From: Polyangia bacterium | GTDB taxonomy: Bacteria; Myxococcota_A; Polyangia; Nannocystales; Nannocystaceae | Length of the DNA stretch: 64,000 nt | Direction of reading: 5' to 3' | Assembly: GCA_030424595.1 (NCBI GenBank) | Contig: JAUHWG010000010.1 | Coordinates: 62,001-126,000, forward strand | Shown here: piece after piece, positions 9,348-18,921 of the stretch | Numbering within the stretch: position 1 is the first letter of the stretch | Layout of the letters: every line of letters begins with the position of its first letter | Translations under genes and position numbers: made by a program | The notes under the pieces: model-generated | Told to the model about the DNA's origin: nothing | Seen by the model: only the letters and a program-made list of their open reading frames with translations | Databases searched by the model: none

Positions 9348-11057
9348 TCAAAAGTGCGGGCACTCGGGCTCGACCACGTCTGGAGAGCGGGGCGCGGCCT
9401 CCGAGAAGATCGACGGCCGCGTCGTGCAGGCCCCCGGGCTCTTGTACGACCCGTCGCCGTTGGGGCAGAGAGCCGTAAACTTTAGAAACTCCGAGCGAGC
9501 CGCGACGGACTCCTCAATCTTCGGGTAGCTGCTCCCAGGCCCGTTCTCCGGCTCATCCGCCGTCCAAGTGTAGGGAAAGACCACGCAGCCAGACCCGGGC
9601 ATGTATGTGCCGAGGGTGTCGATGCCCCACCCCCCCCTCTCCAAGACCACCGGGTCGTGGAGGAGCTCTCCGTCTTTGTCCACCTCGACCGCGTGAAATT
9701 CGCCCGCCTTCGTGTGCCCTCGGGTCGGCGCGTAGCCCATGAGGATGCGACCGCTGTCCTCCCCGCCGAGCCCCCAGTTGTGGAGCTGTACGATCCCGGC
9801 CAAGCGCTCGCCTCCCTTCGTAGGCGCGCACACCTCTTCTCGATCAATCCACGTCCAGGGGTAGTCGGCCTCGTTGTCCTTCAGCTCGCTCATGGTCCCC
9901 GGCAACCTGCGAATCCCGATCTGTTGGTCGGTGAGCTTGGGCTTCTGCTCCTCCGTCGCCAGGCCCTCCCAGAGGTCAAAGGGGCCGGTGGCGGCGACCA
10001 ACCAACCATCGTCGCCCAGGCTGATCCCGTTGTGGAGACCGCCCGGCGTGTCCGGGAGCGAGGTCACGACGTAATCCCCGATCGTCTCGATCGATCCGCC
10101 GTTGTCACCGTTGCCGGCGTAGAGCCAGTTGATATTGTCGGTGTCCATGCGGCAGAACACCGACCATGTGTCGTCCGCCCTATTGTGGACGATACGATTG
10201 GAGGTGGGGTGTCCACCTCCGCAGCCCCCTGTGGCGGTCTTCTCGTGGTCTTGGCGGTCCAACGCGAAGCGCGTCATGCCTTGGTGTGCGCCGTCATCGG
10301 TGACCGTCTTTGCCGTGACGTAATAGTGGGTGAGATCGTTGTTCAGCGACAGATCCCAGTGTCCATAGCTCCACCCACCGGCGGAGCTGACGATGACCTT
10401 CCTGACGTCCGGGGTCTGCGTGATCTCCCCGCCTGTCCACTCGTAGAGGATCACGTTGTTCTGGTGATCGTGGTCGGGTCGGTCAGAGATGCAGAGCGCG
10501 CCGATGACGGATCCATCTGGCGAGACCGCGACCGACCCCATGTCGTAGTCGCACTCATCGTAGACAAAGTCGTTCACCTTCGCAAAGCCGTCCTCCTCTG
10601 TGAAGGAGAACGTCGAGAGGTGCCCGAACCTGCGCTTGTTGGGCTCCTCTGAATCACCATAGGCTGCCGAGGCGACCCAGCTCACGAGCAGGTTGTCGTC
10701 AAAGGCTGCAGAGCTGATCCGGGAGGGGATTCCGCACCCTGCGCAGCGCCCGGTGTAGAACACGCTCCAGCGCCTCACGCTGTGGGGGCGGTGGAGGGTT
10801 GTGCAGCCGTCGCGCTCGATCGGCATCCTGAAGCGGTCGAAGTACTCCCTGATCGGGGCCTCATCCGTCGGTGTGCTCGTGTCGCACGTCGTACACGAAC
10901 CTTCGCTGCCTTCGTCCCCCTCGTCACCACTGCTGGAGGAGGGGTCGCCGCAGGCTGAGAACAGACAGAGCGAGGCCGCGGCGACCGCGAGCGCGACGGG
11001 CCGCGGAAACAGGCGACGCCTGCCCGGTGCTGCGAGTGCTGTGAAGGGAGAGCGCAT
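9348..11057 (-). CDS. Large exported lipoprotein of unknown function
   Basis: 569 residues. It starts at an ATG preceded by AAAAGGTGG; the signal peptide ends in lipobox LFSAC, followed by a Ser/Asp/Glu/Gly linker with a CTTC pair. The body is rich in beta-strand motifs and aromatic residues with repeated phrases such as SVAVSPDGSVIGALC and GISLGDDGWLVAATG, which suggests a WD40/beta-propeller-type surface protein. There are about a dozen cysteines, probably disulfide-bonded outside the inner membrane. I do not recognise a family. It stands alone, convergent with the M23 gene. Confidence 0.75.
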   Translation of the reverse strand: MRSPFTALAAPGRRRLFPRPVALAVAAASLCLFSACGDPSSSSGDEGDEGSEGSCTTCDTSTPTDEAPIREYFDRFRMPIERDGCTTLHRPHSVRRWSVFYTGRCAGCGIPSRISSAAFDDNLLVSWVASAAYGDSEEPNKRRFGHLSTFSFTEEDGFAKVNDFVYDECDYDMGSVAVSPDGSVIGALCISDRPDHDHQNNVILYEWTGGEITQTPDVRKVIVSSAGGWSYGHWDLSLNNDLTHYYVTAKTVTDDGAHQGMTRFALDRQDHEKTATGGCGGGHPTSNRIVHNRADDTWSVFCRMDTDNINWLYAGNGDNGGSIETIGDYVVTSLPDTPGGLHNGISLGDDGWLVAATGPFDLWEGLATEEQKPKLTDQQIGIRRLPGTMSELKDNEADYPWTWIDREEVCAPTKGGERLAGIVQLHNWGLGGEDSGRILMGYAPTRGHTKAGEFHAVEVDKDGELLHDPVVLERGGWGIDTLGTYMPGSGCVVFPYTWTADEPENGPGSSYPKIEESVAARSEFLKFTALCPNGDGSYKSPGACTTRPSIFSEAAPRSPDVVEPECPHF

Positions 11058-12252
11058 CGTGAACCACCTTTTGAGCGCGGGCCGATCCACCAGCGCCGTA
11101 GAGAGCAAGGCTACGCCGCACGACGCAGCTTGGCAAAGGCACTGTTGAAGCGCAGACCGCAGCCCTGGCGGGTCGCAGGCGCTAGCGTGACGGGAGATTA
11201 AGTCGTGTGAGATGTGGCAATCGTCTCGACTGGTCTGCGTCCGCGCTCGGCGTCCAGACTCTGTTCATCATCCGGCCTACGAGTCGGTCCATCACAGGGG
11301 GCTCTGCCCCCCGCCTCCTTCGCCTCGCGACTCGACTCTATGTAGAGTTCCTGTGTGGATAGCGGGCCCCTGGTCCTTCGAGCACCCGACTCAACGCCGG
11401 GAGCAGCTCGTCCACGGCACGACACGCGCGGCCTGCAACAATCTCCCGCTGGCTAAGATGAATCTGGAGGCTCACGGAAGCTGCTGCGCGGTTCTCCTCC
11501 GCGCTTGTCCACCTCGCCTCGAGGCAACGCCAGGACCGCGCCTTCCTACGCTCCGGAGCGGCCTCCCGGAGAGAGCACAGGCAAGGGAACGAGGGGCCGG
11601 GCCGGGCCGGGCCGGGCAGGTCGTCGGAGCGCGGCACATCGACGGCGAACCTGCGCCGACATCGTGGGTCCCGCTCCGGTCGGGGTAGACCCGACCGAGC
11701 CGGCCACCGTCGGCGACCGCGTTCGCCCCGCAGAGAGGACCGAGGATTCAGCCCCCCGCACTCACATGGATCGGCCCGGAGATGCTCGTCGTCACGCCCG
11801 AGAGGTCAACGAGCGCGCTTCACCCCCACGCGCGATACGTGCGGCCCTTCGTATGAGGAATGATCCAACGGCTCGACAATAGACATTCCCATGGGCCGGC
11901 GAATAAAGGGAATTAACCCGGGAACCAATCTCAGAGAGCCCCTACTTCAGGGAGGGAGCACGACGATGAGGTCGTGCCCCGCATCACCTCGCGCTGCGCA
12001 TCGGCCACCAGAACACCTTCGAAGTCACTCATGACCCCACGGGACGCTCTGTCGCGCGGGGTCGCACTAGCCGCGCCTAACCCCGACAGCCTCGTTATCC
12101 CCAGGCGCGGGGACAGCCATTGGCGCCGAACTGAACACACTTGAACCTGCCATGCATCTCCGCCGCACACTCCGGCGGAGGTCGACTCGCCGCGCGGTGA
12201 GCCCTGCCCGAACACTCTCGCAGCCCGAAGACAAACACAGGAGATAAAAGAC
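11058..12252. other. Long intergenic region without a supported gene
   Basis: No frame shows sustained coding character. A GGGCC-rich run lies near 11597-11622. A 33-codon minus-strand frame (MSDFEGVLVADAQREVMRG...) between about 12031 and 11931 looks protein-like but is too short to support. The upstream end presumably holds the promoter of the lipoprotein at 9348-11057, and the right end holds the AGGAG ribosome-binding site of the next gene. Confidence 0.5.
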
Positions 12253-13275
12253 ATGCCGACAATTGACCTCACATCGTCAGACCTATGGGACAAGATCACA
12301 GCAAGCCTCGACAGCGACAACGAGCACGTATGCGTGATGCCCATGGCCACATTCATCAAGCCTGTACGCGTCATGACGCTCGTCCAGATGGACTCGACCG
12401 TCAGCGGCTCACGAGCCCAATGTCCCCCAGGCGCCGTTGACCTGTCCATGGCGGGCGCGGGTGCTGGTACCGGTGCTGGTGCTGGTGCCGGTGCCGGTGC
12501 CGGTGCCGGTGCTGGTGCTGGTGCCGGTGCCGGTGCCGGTGCTGGTGCCGGTGCTGGTGCGGGCGCCGGTGCTGGTGCTGGTGCGGGCGCCGGTGCTGGT
12601 GCTGGTGCTGGTGCTGGCGCCGGTGCTGGTGCTGGTGCTGGCGCTGGCGCTGGCGCTGGTGCGGGCGCCGGCGCCGGGGAAGCCGAAGCGGGCGCTGAAG
12701 CGGGCGCGGGTGCGGGCGCCGGGGAAGCCGAAGCGGGTGCTGGTCCGGGCGCCGGCGCTGGTGCGGGCGCCGGCGCCGGGGAAGCCGAAGCTGGCGTCAA
12801 CCCACAGGAGCTCGTCCCCCTCTACCGCTCATACAACCTCCTCGCGACCGACCACTTCTACACGATCGATCGTGCGGAGCATCTGCGCGCGGTCACAGCC
12901 CTCGGCTACGCCGACGAGGGAGTCGCGGCCTGGGTCTATCCGAACCAGCTGGCGGCGGGACATGGGCTCAGCGCCGAGCTGACCCCGCTCTTTCGCAGCT
13001 ACAACGGCATCGCGACGGACCACTTCTATACGATCGACCAGGCCGAGCATAACCGGGCCCCGTCGCTCGGATGGGGTCATGAGAGGAACGAAGGTCACGT
13101 CTTCAGCGCCCCGAGCCAGCCTGGCCTTGTGCCGCTCTACCGGCTCTACAACGGCATCGGCGACCACTTCTACACAACCGATGCCGGCGAGCGCAACAAC
13201 GCGATCGCCACCCTCGGCTACGCGGATGAGAAGCTCGAGGGCTACGTCTTCCCGCCGAACTTCCGCGACGCGTAG
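12253..13275 (+). CDS. DUF5648 triple-repeat protein with Gly-Ala linker and a novel N-terminal module
   Basis: 340 residues, start fixed by ACACAGGAGATAAAAGAC. Residues 1-65 form a module (DLWDKI, KPVRVMTL, CPPGAVDLS) shared with the next gene and unknown to me. Residues 67-176 are a nearly pure Gly-Ala linker interrupted by GEAEAG islands. From residue 187 to the end are three DUF5648 repeats of about 46 residues (LVPLYRSYN, DHFYTIDRAE, LGYADEGVAAWVY and their equivalents). DUF5648 repeats occur in secreted and cell-surface proteins and may bind carbohydrate, but no signal peptide is visible, so export would need another route. The repeated domains contain no cysteine. Confidence 0.85.
   Translation: MPTIDLTSSDLWDKITASLDSDNEHVCVMPMATFIKPVRVMTLVQMDSTVSGSRAQCPPGAVDLSMAGAGAGTGAGAGAGAGAGAGAGAGAGAGAGAGAGAGAGAGAGAGAGAGAGAGAGAGAGAGAGAGAGAGAGAGAGAGEAEAGAEAGAGAGAGEAEAGAGPGAGAGAGAGAGEAEAGVNPQELVPLYRSYNLLATDHFYTIDRAEHLRAVTALGYADEGVAAWVYPNQLAAGHGLSAELTPLFRSYNGIATDHFYTIDQAEHNRAPSLGWGHERNEGHVFSAPSQPGLVPLYRLYNGIGDHFYTTDAGERNNAIATLGYADEKLEGYVFPPNFRDA
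12451..12780 (+). repeat. Coding GGTGCT/GGTGCC minisatellite (Gly-Ala tract)
   Basis: About 330 bp of imperfect GGTGCN hexamers encode (Gly-Ala)n. The right half contains a larger repeat, GGGGAAGCCGAAGC, three times, each encoding GEAEAG. The tract is free of stops on both strands. Such arrays change length readily by slippage in frame. Confidence 0.9.
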
Positions 13276-13607
13276 TCGCGCAGCGACCAACCTCCGGCGA
13301 GGGCCGGGGGGACGCCGCCCGCGTTGACGCGGGCGTCGATGAGCCGCGGTGCGAAGCCCGACACGCTACGCACCTCGCGGATCCAAGCCCTCCCATGAAG
13401 GGCCGAACCTCAGAGAGGACAAGAGGTCAACCGACGACCGAGATGTGTCGACCACGGCGGACCCAGCGGCCCCTTCGTCGTTGAAGACGGGGGGGGGCCG
13501 GATGCTCGTCAGCTGCCCGGGACCGCCGGCCCCGACACACCACGGCGACCTGCGGGTGAGACTCACCTCAATTGAGCGACCGCTCAGCGCTCCGCTCCGC
13601 GGCAAGA
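13276..13607. other. Intergenic region
   Basis: Nothing coding is supported here. A G-run (GGGGGGG) lies near 13490. The right boundary is the left end of a palindromic dispersed repeat. Confidence 0.4.
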
Positions 13608-13774
13608 CTAGGAGGGCGCGGCAAGAGTCCCGCACCCTCTCGCTGGCCTTCGTCGCCCCCTCTAGGCTCCGGCGAAACTTGCACTACAGCCCGGTAAAGC
13701 GGCGTTTCGTCGGAGCCGAGAGGGCCAACGATTGCGGCGCGAGACCGCGCGGGGCTTTCACCACGGCCTCCTAG
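13608..13774. repeat. Dispersed palindromic element, copy A
   Basis: 167 bp bounded by CTAGGAGGGCGCGG on the left and CCACGGCCTCCTAG on the right. The two halves are imperfect reverse complements over most of their length, so the transcript could fold into one long hairpin. It aligns along its whole length with the copy beginning at 57726 and, in reverse orientation, with the copy at 25851. No coding capacity. Its right end lies 37 bp before the next start codon. Confidence 0.7.
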
Positions 13775-13811
13775 ACGAACGAACGAACGAACGCACCCAG
13801 CCAAAGCCCCT

Positions 13812-15410
13812 ATGTCTCTCTCCGACACCGACTCGAAAGATCTCTGGGACGAGATTCACAGGCGCCTCGGGATCGAAGACGCCGCCGCGCCGGGGAAGAT
13901 CACGCCGCTGCTCACCGTGGTCAAGCCTATCCGGCTGGTGACGCTGATCAAGCAGGACACGGTCATGATAGGTCAGGACACATGCCCGCCCGGGAGCGTC
14001 GACATGTCCTCCAGCCCAGGAGCCAGCCCCACAAGCACGGGACTCCACGCGATCCTGGACCGACGGCTCGCCGCCTACGACCGAGAGCGTGAGACCGCCG
14101 AGCGCGTCAGGCATCAGGAGCTCCTCGCAGCGGTCGACCAGCGCCTCAACTCCACCCTGCGCAAAGCCCCTGACCGACGAGGGAGCCCCTCTCCTCCGAC
14201 CTTGGAGGACTCCCGTCGACCGGAGCTAGAGGCCCTCGTCGATCGCCTCGAAGCACGCCTACGAGATGTCTCTGAGGACATAAAAATATCTCAAGATCGG
14301 ATGCAGACCGCCGCCGATCTTACCCCTGCAGCCCACAGAGAGGCCCGTACCGACAGGATCCCGGAGGAGGCGATCGACAGCGTGCGAGCAGAGCTGCGAG
14401 CGATCCACGACCTGCTCACGCGGCCCTCTGGACGGCTCGCCAAGACAGAGAGCCCTCCCCTCCCCCCTTCGAGCGCCGAGCCCCGGCCCACGAAGGGCGA
14501 CCGCCCTCCGTCTCCGAGGCCTAGCGCGCCAAGCTCCGCGCACCCCAGAGACCCCCAGAGCGAGCGCTCCGCGGTCCATCTCAGCGGTCCCGCAGAGGTG
14601 CCATCCGCGGGCTCCGCACGCCCGTGGGTCACGCTCTTCCCCTGGTCCGCCCTCCTCCTCGTCACGCTCGCCGCTCTCTTCTTCACCTGCGGAGTCGTTG
14701 TCCACGCGCTCCTACCCGGAGCGCCCCCTATCCCCACCTCCGAGGTCACTCCCCCCCTCGATCCCACTCCCGCTCCCACTCCCGCTCCCACTCACGCTCC
14801 CACTCCCGTGGGCCCGAGCCCGGCGGACCCCGCTGCCGCAGTGGCATCTCCCGGACCCACCGACAGTGCCGCTAGCAGGCCCTTCCCCGACACCGCAACG
14901 CCCGACCGAAGCTCGCTCCTCGACAGCGATGGAGACGGCCTCTTCGACCCTGGCCAGCGGGGCCTCCAGGCTGCCGCCATCGATCGCTGCCCGAACACCC
15001 CTGGCCCCGCCGAGGGCCAGGGCTGCCCGACGAGCATCGGCGAGGACGCAGCCCCGGACCCCTTGAGAGCGATCGACGGCGTCATCGAAGGGGTCCACTT
15101 CGACACCGATCGGGCCACGCTCCGAGCGGACTCCATCGAGATTCTCGACCGTGCCCTCGCCGTGCTCCGCCAACACCCGGCGACCCGAATCGAGATCAGC
15201 GGGCACACGGACTCCGCCGGCGGCTACCAGCACAACATCGAGCTCTCGAAGGCCCGTGCCGAGGCCGTCCGGGACTACCTCGTCGACGGAGGCCTCGCGG
15301 CCGACCGCCTCGAGACAGCCGGATACGGTCCGGATCGCCCCATCGATGACAACCGCACCCGAGCCGGACGGCTGCGCAACCGTAGGATCGAATTCAAGCT
15401 GCTGAAGTAG
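13812..15410 (+). CDS. OmpA-domain envelope protein with the shared N-terminal module
   Basis: 532 residues. Residues 1-66 carry the same module as the upstream gene (DLWDEI, KPIRLVTLIKQD, CPPGSVDMS). A charged, probably coiled-coil region (about 75-200) and a Pro/Ser-rich stretch follow, then one transmembrane helix at about 271-300 (WSALLLVTLAALFFTCGVVV), a Pro-Thr linker, a Ca-binding-like DSDGDGLFDPGQRG segment, and a C-terminal OmpA peptidoglycan-binding domain (GHTDSAGG, LSKARAEAVRDYL, NRRIEF). The single helix without a signal peptide predicts module and coil in the cytoplasm and OmpA on the wall, like MotB or the OmpA-tailed anchors of secretion machines. The ribosome-binding site is weak. 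Confidence 0.88.
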   Translation: MSLSDTDSKDLWDEIHRRLGIEDAAAPGKITPLLTVVKPIRLVTLIKQDTVMIGQDTCPPGSVDMSSSPGASPTSTGLHAILDRRLAAYDRERETAERVRHQELLAAVDQRLNSTLRKAPDRRGSPSPPTLEDSRRPELEALVDRLEARLRDVSEDIKISQDRMQTAADLTPAAHREARTDRIPEEAIDSVRAELRAIHDLLTRPSGRLAKTESPPLPPSSAEPRPTKGDRPPSPRPSAPSSAHPRDPQSERSAVHLSGPAEVPSAGSARPWVTLFPWSALLLVTLAALFFTCGVVVHALLPGAPPIPTSEVTPPLDPTPAPTPAPTHAPTPVGPSPADPAAAVASPGPTDSAASRPFPDTATPDRSSLLDSDGDGLFDPGQRGLQAAAIDRCPNTPGPAEGQGCPTSIGEDAAPDPLRAIDGVIEGVHFDTDRATLRADSIEILDRALAVLRQHPATRIEISGHTDSAGGYQHNIELSKARAEAVRDYLVDGGLAADRLETAGYGPDRPIDDNRTRAGRLRNRRIEFKLLK

Positions 15411-15522
15411 CCGCAACTCTCGCACCCGTAGTCGCGAAGCGGGGAGCACCGGCAAGGGCGGGCGGAGCAGGCAGAGAGCGGCAGCCCGACGAGTGCTCGC
15501 CGCGGTGCTCGCACCCGGCTCC

Positions 15523-16245
15523 TCACCGAGGCTCGTCCCTGCGATCGGCTGGCGCGGCCGACCGCGCGGCCTCCTCCTCGCGCCAGCGAGGCAGCACAGC
15601 CTCGACCTCCCGCCGACGGGCCTCCCAGTCGATCGCCGGACTCTCGGGATCGAAGCCGCCCGGGTACTCGTCGCCCCGCGCTGTCACCACCCCGCGCTCG
15701 ATCGCCAGGGTGTGGGTCGGCAAGGTCTTGTCGGTGGGCTTCATCAACAGGTACTCGCCCTCCTGGAGACGCGCGGCGACCCCGAGCTCGATCGATTCGA
15801 TCGACACCTCGGCGACCTCGGCTAGCGGGTCGCCGTGGAGGCGGATCACGCCCAGGTCGAGCGAGAGGAAGGCATCCGGGTTCGGCGGAGCCTCGCCGAT
15901 GATCTCGACGACCCCTGAGGGTCGGTCGACGATCGGGAACCAGCGCCGCAGCTCGTGGAGCGCGGCCCCCTCTTCCCGGCTGAAGGTGAAGCGGCAGCCG
16001 TCGATCGTCAGCGTGCCGACCGTCGCCAGCCCCGGCGGCTTCTGTCCGCGGCGGAAGTGGGTGTGGCGGACCTTCCATGTCCCCTGGATCCGCTTGAAGA
16101 GGGCCGGCGCGCGATCGACCCCCGGGCACGACGCGCCTTCGCTGCCCTCGGGCTCGGGGTAGGCCCTCGTGCAGGCGGCGGCAGAGAGCACCGCGACAGA
16201 GAGTGCCCCCGCGAGGCGGAGCGCGAGCAGGCGCGAGGTGTCCAC
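15523..16245 (-). CDS. Predicted lipoprotein of unknown function
   Basis: 240 residues from a GTG start that gives a clean lipoprotein signal peptide (LALRLAGALSVAVLSAAAC); the longer ATG frame would add 23 residues before it. The mature part contains IQGTWKVRHTHF and LTIDGCRFTFSREEG, reminiscent of small beta-barrel proteins (lipocalin-like 'GTW'), but I cannot assign a family. It is convergent with the OmpA-domain gene and co-oriented with the larger lipoprotein gene next to it. Confidence 0.7.
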   Translation of the reverse strand: MDTSRLLALRLAGALSVAVLSAAACTRAYPEPEGSEGASCPGVDRAPALFKRIQGTWKVRHTHFRRGQKPPGLATVGTLTIDGCRFTFSREEGAALHELRRWFPIVDRPSGVVEIIGEAPPNPDAFLSLDLGVIRLHGDPLAEVAEVSIESIELGVAARLQEGEYLLMKPTDKTLPTHTLAIERGVVTARGDEYPGGFDPESPAIDWEARRREVEAVLPRWREEEAARSAAPADRRDEPR

Positions 16246-16331
16246 CCGCGTGAGCGTAGCACGCAGGAGAGGCGGGGCGGTCACCGAACGGGCGAGTCCC
16301 CCTAGCCAGTCCACACGTATCCACGGGGAGT

Positions 16332-18185
16332 TCAGTTGTCGATGCAGTTGAGGGTCAGCAGCGGTCCGCTGCCGGTATTTGCGTTGACCGGAATAATGCC
16401 GATCGGCACCGGCACAAAGCTCTCACAGGCCTCGGGGAAGGGGCCGATATGCACGTCGTACGCGTCGAGCTGTCCTGGCTTGTCGACCTGGGTCCCGTAG
16501 GCGACGGAGCTCTCGGCGAGATCGAGGACCTGTTGCACGCACCCCTCGACCTTCTTGTAGATCTTGGGGTTCGAGTCGCCGGGCTTGATACCGCAGGCGT
16601 TCATCGCGTTCTCAGCGGTGTCCTGCCAGCCGTCGCCGATGATCAGGAAGTGATTGAAGCTCGGGTCCTCGTGAAAGCCCGAGCCGCCGAATTTGGCGTC
16701 GTATCCCTCGAGCGCGAAGGCGAGGCTCGCGCTAGCGTAGGGCGTAAAGATCTCGGGGGCGGCGGCGTCAGGGTCGTGGAAGTAGTCGATCACGTCGAGG
16801 AGGATCAGATTGTTGATCATCCTGTCGAGCGCCTTGAAGGCGTCGCCGTACATCTTGTTCATCATCTGCACTTGGATGTTTGACGTGTTGACGAAGCCGA
16901 GGGCGAGGCTGACGAAGCCGAAGCGTGGATCGAGGCCGTCGTCTGCGTCTGCCAGCCAACCCCCCGGCTTGTAGGGCGCGCCGTAGAGGCCGCTCTGATC
17001 CTGGACGTAGGTGTAGGTCCACTCGGCGACCGCGTGCATCGTCGGCGCGATCGCCTCACGCGAGAGGTCGGCGAGCTTGGCCGAGTTCGCGAGGTAGCCG
17101 TGGACCGTGAGATCGAGCGCAGCGTAGGCGTCGACCGCCGCCTGAAGCTCGCTCGTCACCGCCTCCAGCGCGTCGAGGTCCTCTTGGACCGCGCTCAACG
17201 GATCGATCGTCGCGAGGGTCGCTTGGACCTCGAGGAGCGCGAGACTCACGTCGTCGAGAGCGCCGCTCATCGCCGGGTCGTCGGCGCTCGCGGTGATCCC
17301 GAGCTGATCGAGCTCAGCCGGCGTCGGGTAGCCGAAGGCGACCGGGATCAGGCTGTCATCGACCGCAGCGAGGTTCGCCGGGTCGAGCAGGGCGAAGCTC
17401 GCCTCGAGATCGCCGGCCGCGTCGATCAGCCCCTGGTCCTCCTGGCCGTCGGCGCGGAGCATGTGGAAGAGGCCGTAGCGCGCCTGACCGAGGCCACGGG
17501 CCAAGAGCGCGAGCTCGGGGGTGATCGCGTCATTGAGCACCCCAACATCGCGCTCGGCGGAGACCATCGTCCCGTCGACGTCGACGTCGCAGGTGACGGT
17601 CCAGACCCCGAACGTCGCGAACTCGAACTTCCCCTCGCCGTCGTCGACGACGTCCTCGACCGGGGAGACGCTCGCGAGCGCCGTGTACTCGCCAGCATAG
17701 GGGATACCGTCCTTGCGCAGACCGCAGGTGACGTCGAGCGCGTCCCCGTCAGCGCTGGACAGGAGGACCTCGGCGGAGAGGAGGAGCTCGACCTCGTACT
17801 CGGCGATCCCGCCGGTGGTGTCGGTGTCGCTGGTTGTGGAGTCGCTGTCGCCGGTCGTGCTGTCGCTGCCGCCGGTCGTGCTATCGGTACCGCCGGTCGT
17901 GCTGTCGGTGCTGGATTCAGTGGAGTCGCTATCGCCGGTCGTAGAGTCGCTGCCACCAGAGGTGGAGTCGCCACCGCTAGCACTAGAGTCGGTGTCGTCC
18001 GTGTCGTCCGTGGTGCCGGCGGTCTCGCTCGCGCTGCTCTCGGATGCGCCCGTAGACATCGAGTCCGAGGCCGCGGAGGCGTCAGTGTCACTCGCGGTCC
18101 CGGAGGTCGCACTATCGCCGCCGCTGCAGGCGACGATCGACGCAGAGAGAAGGCTTATGCTGAATGGACGCCACAATGAATACAT
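16332..18185 (-). CDS. Large lipoprotein with Ser/Thr-Asp linker
   Basis: 617 residues. The signal peptide MYSLWRPFSISLLSAS ends in the lipobox IVAC; a linker of about 110 residues follows, made of Ser, Thr, Asp and Gly with repeated STTGG/STTGD units. The body begins with an Ig/Big-like beta region and continues into a long alpha-rich part of unknown family. The start was moved far inside the open frame because the upstream extension is Arg-rich and coincides with a 12-bp tandem array. Presumably anchored in the outer or inner membrane, with the linker lifting the body off the surface. Confidence 0.75.
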   Translation of the reverse strand: MYSLWRPFSISLLSASIVACSGGDSATSGTASDTDASAASDSMSTGASESSASETAGTTDDTDDTDSSASGGDSTSGGSDSTTGDSDSTESSTDSTTGGTDSTTGGSDSTTGDSDSTTSDTDTTGGIAEYEVELLLSAEVLLSSADGDALDVTCGLRKDGIPYAGEYTALASVSPVEDVVDDGEGKFEFATFGVWTVTCDVDVDGTMVSAERDVGVLNDAITPELALLARGLGQARYGLFHMLRADGQEDQGLIDAAGDLEASFALLDPANLAAVDDSLIPVAFGYPTPAELDQLGITASADDPAMSGALDDVSLALLEVQATLATIDPLSAVQEDLDALEAVTSELQAAVDAYAALDLTVHGYLANSAKLADLSREAIAPTMHAVAEWTYTYVQDQSGLYGAPYKPGGWLADADDGLDPRFGFVSLALGFVNTSNIQVQMMNKMYGDAFKALDRMINNLILLDVIDYFHDPDAAAPEIFTPYASASLAFALEGYDAKFGGSGFHEDPSFNHFLIIGDGWQDTAENAMNACGIKPGDSNPKIYKKVEGCVQQVLDLAESSVAYGTQVDKPGQLDAYDVHIGPFPEACESFVPVPIGIIPVNANTGSGPLLTLNCIDN

Positions 18186-18380
18186 AGTTTGTTCGCTCCC
18201 TCGCGCCGCTGCGACGATGAACCCCGCGCGAAATAATGACAGGACTCCCCGACTTGCGAGGGAGCATCGTATCATGGCCGCGACGGTAGAGCGCGCGGCT
18301 GTGCGCCGCTGCGACGTAAGCCCACACGCGCGCAGAGCCGGCCGACCGGGGTGTCGGCCGGCTAGCAGACGCGGTTCGTC

Positions 18381-18428
18381 CCGGACCACCAGCCGGACCA
18401 CCAGCCGGACCACCAGCCGGACCACCAG
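18381..18428. repeat. Tandem repeat, 4 x 12 bp
   Basis: Four perfect copies of CCGGACCACCAG. Confidence 0.95.
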
Positions 18429-18732
18429 GGGAGCAGCCCTCGGCCTCAGGACCGCCTTCGCCCCAGGCGTTTCGGAAGGCCCTGGACTCCACTCCCGTCG
18501 GGTAGGTCGACAGCATACCGGGCCAAGGGGTCAAGCAGTCCAGACCGCTGGCGTCGCCGCCGAGGGTGTCCGAATAGGACGCTAGCGGACCTGCCTCTAC
18601 ACGGGGCGAGCGCCCGCCACGGAGGGGAGAAGCCTGCTCGCGGACGATGGACCCTGAACGCCTCAGCCCGGCGGATGGCAACGCTCACCGACCAGTGCGG
18701 ACCGAGCTTCGCCGACCCCGACGATTGTGCAG

Positions 18733-18768
18733 AACGTGCCCAACGTGCCCAACGTGCCCAACGTGCCC
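18733..18768. repeat. Tandem repeat, 4 x 9 bp
   Basis: Four perfect copies of AACGTGCCC, about 150 bp upstream of the next gene. Confidence 0.95.
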
Positions 18769-18921
18769 GGGCCTGTGATTCGGGAGCACCTCGCCCTGGA
18801 CCCGCCTTCCGAACGATCGTCGAGCTCTTGACGCTCACGGGGTTCTCCGGACGCAACGAGGATCCCGACGAGGACCTCTAGCCCCCCAGCGGCCTGCCCG
18901 TTGGTGGTACTGTGGACGCTG

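Larger units (their letters stand above)
18186..18921. other. Divergent intergenic region with two short tandem arrays
   Basis: Between two divergently oriented lipoprotein genes. Apart from the two arrays annotated separately I see no gene or RNA; the apparent frames are Arg-rich and repetitive. Confidence 0.5.

Noticed and set aside
11212..11688. 158-codon frame in the gap before the DUF5648 gene
   Set aside because: Composition is Arg/Pro/Cys noise, there is no ribosome-binding site, and third-position bias does not fit coding.
11931..12800. Minus-strand frame encoding a long Ala-Pro repeat
   Set aside because: It is the antisense of the Gly-Ala tract; the plus strand has a ribosome-binding site and DUF5648 domains.
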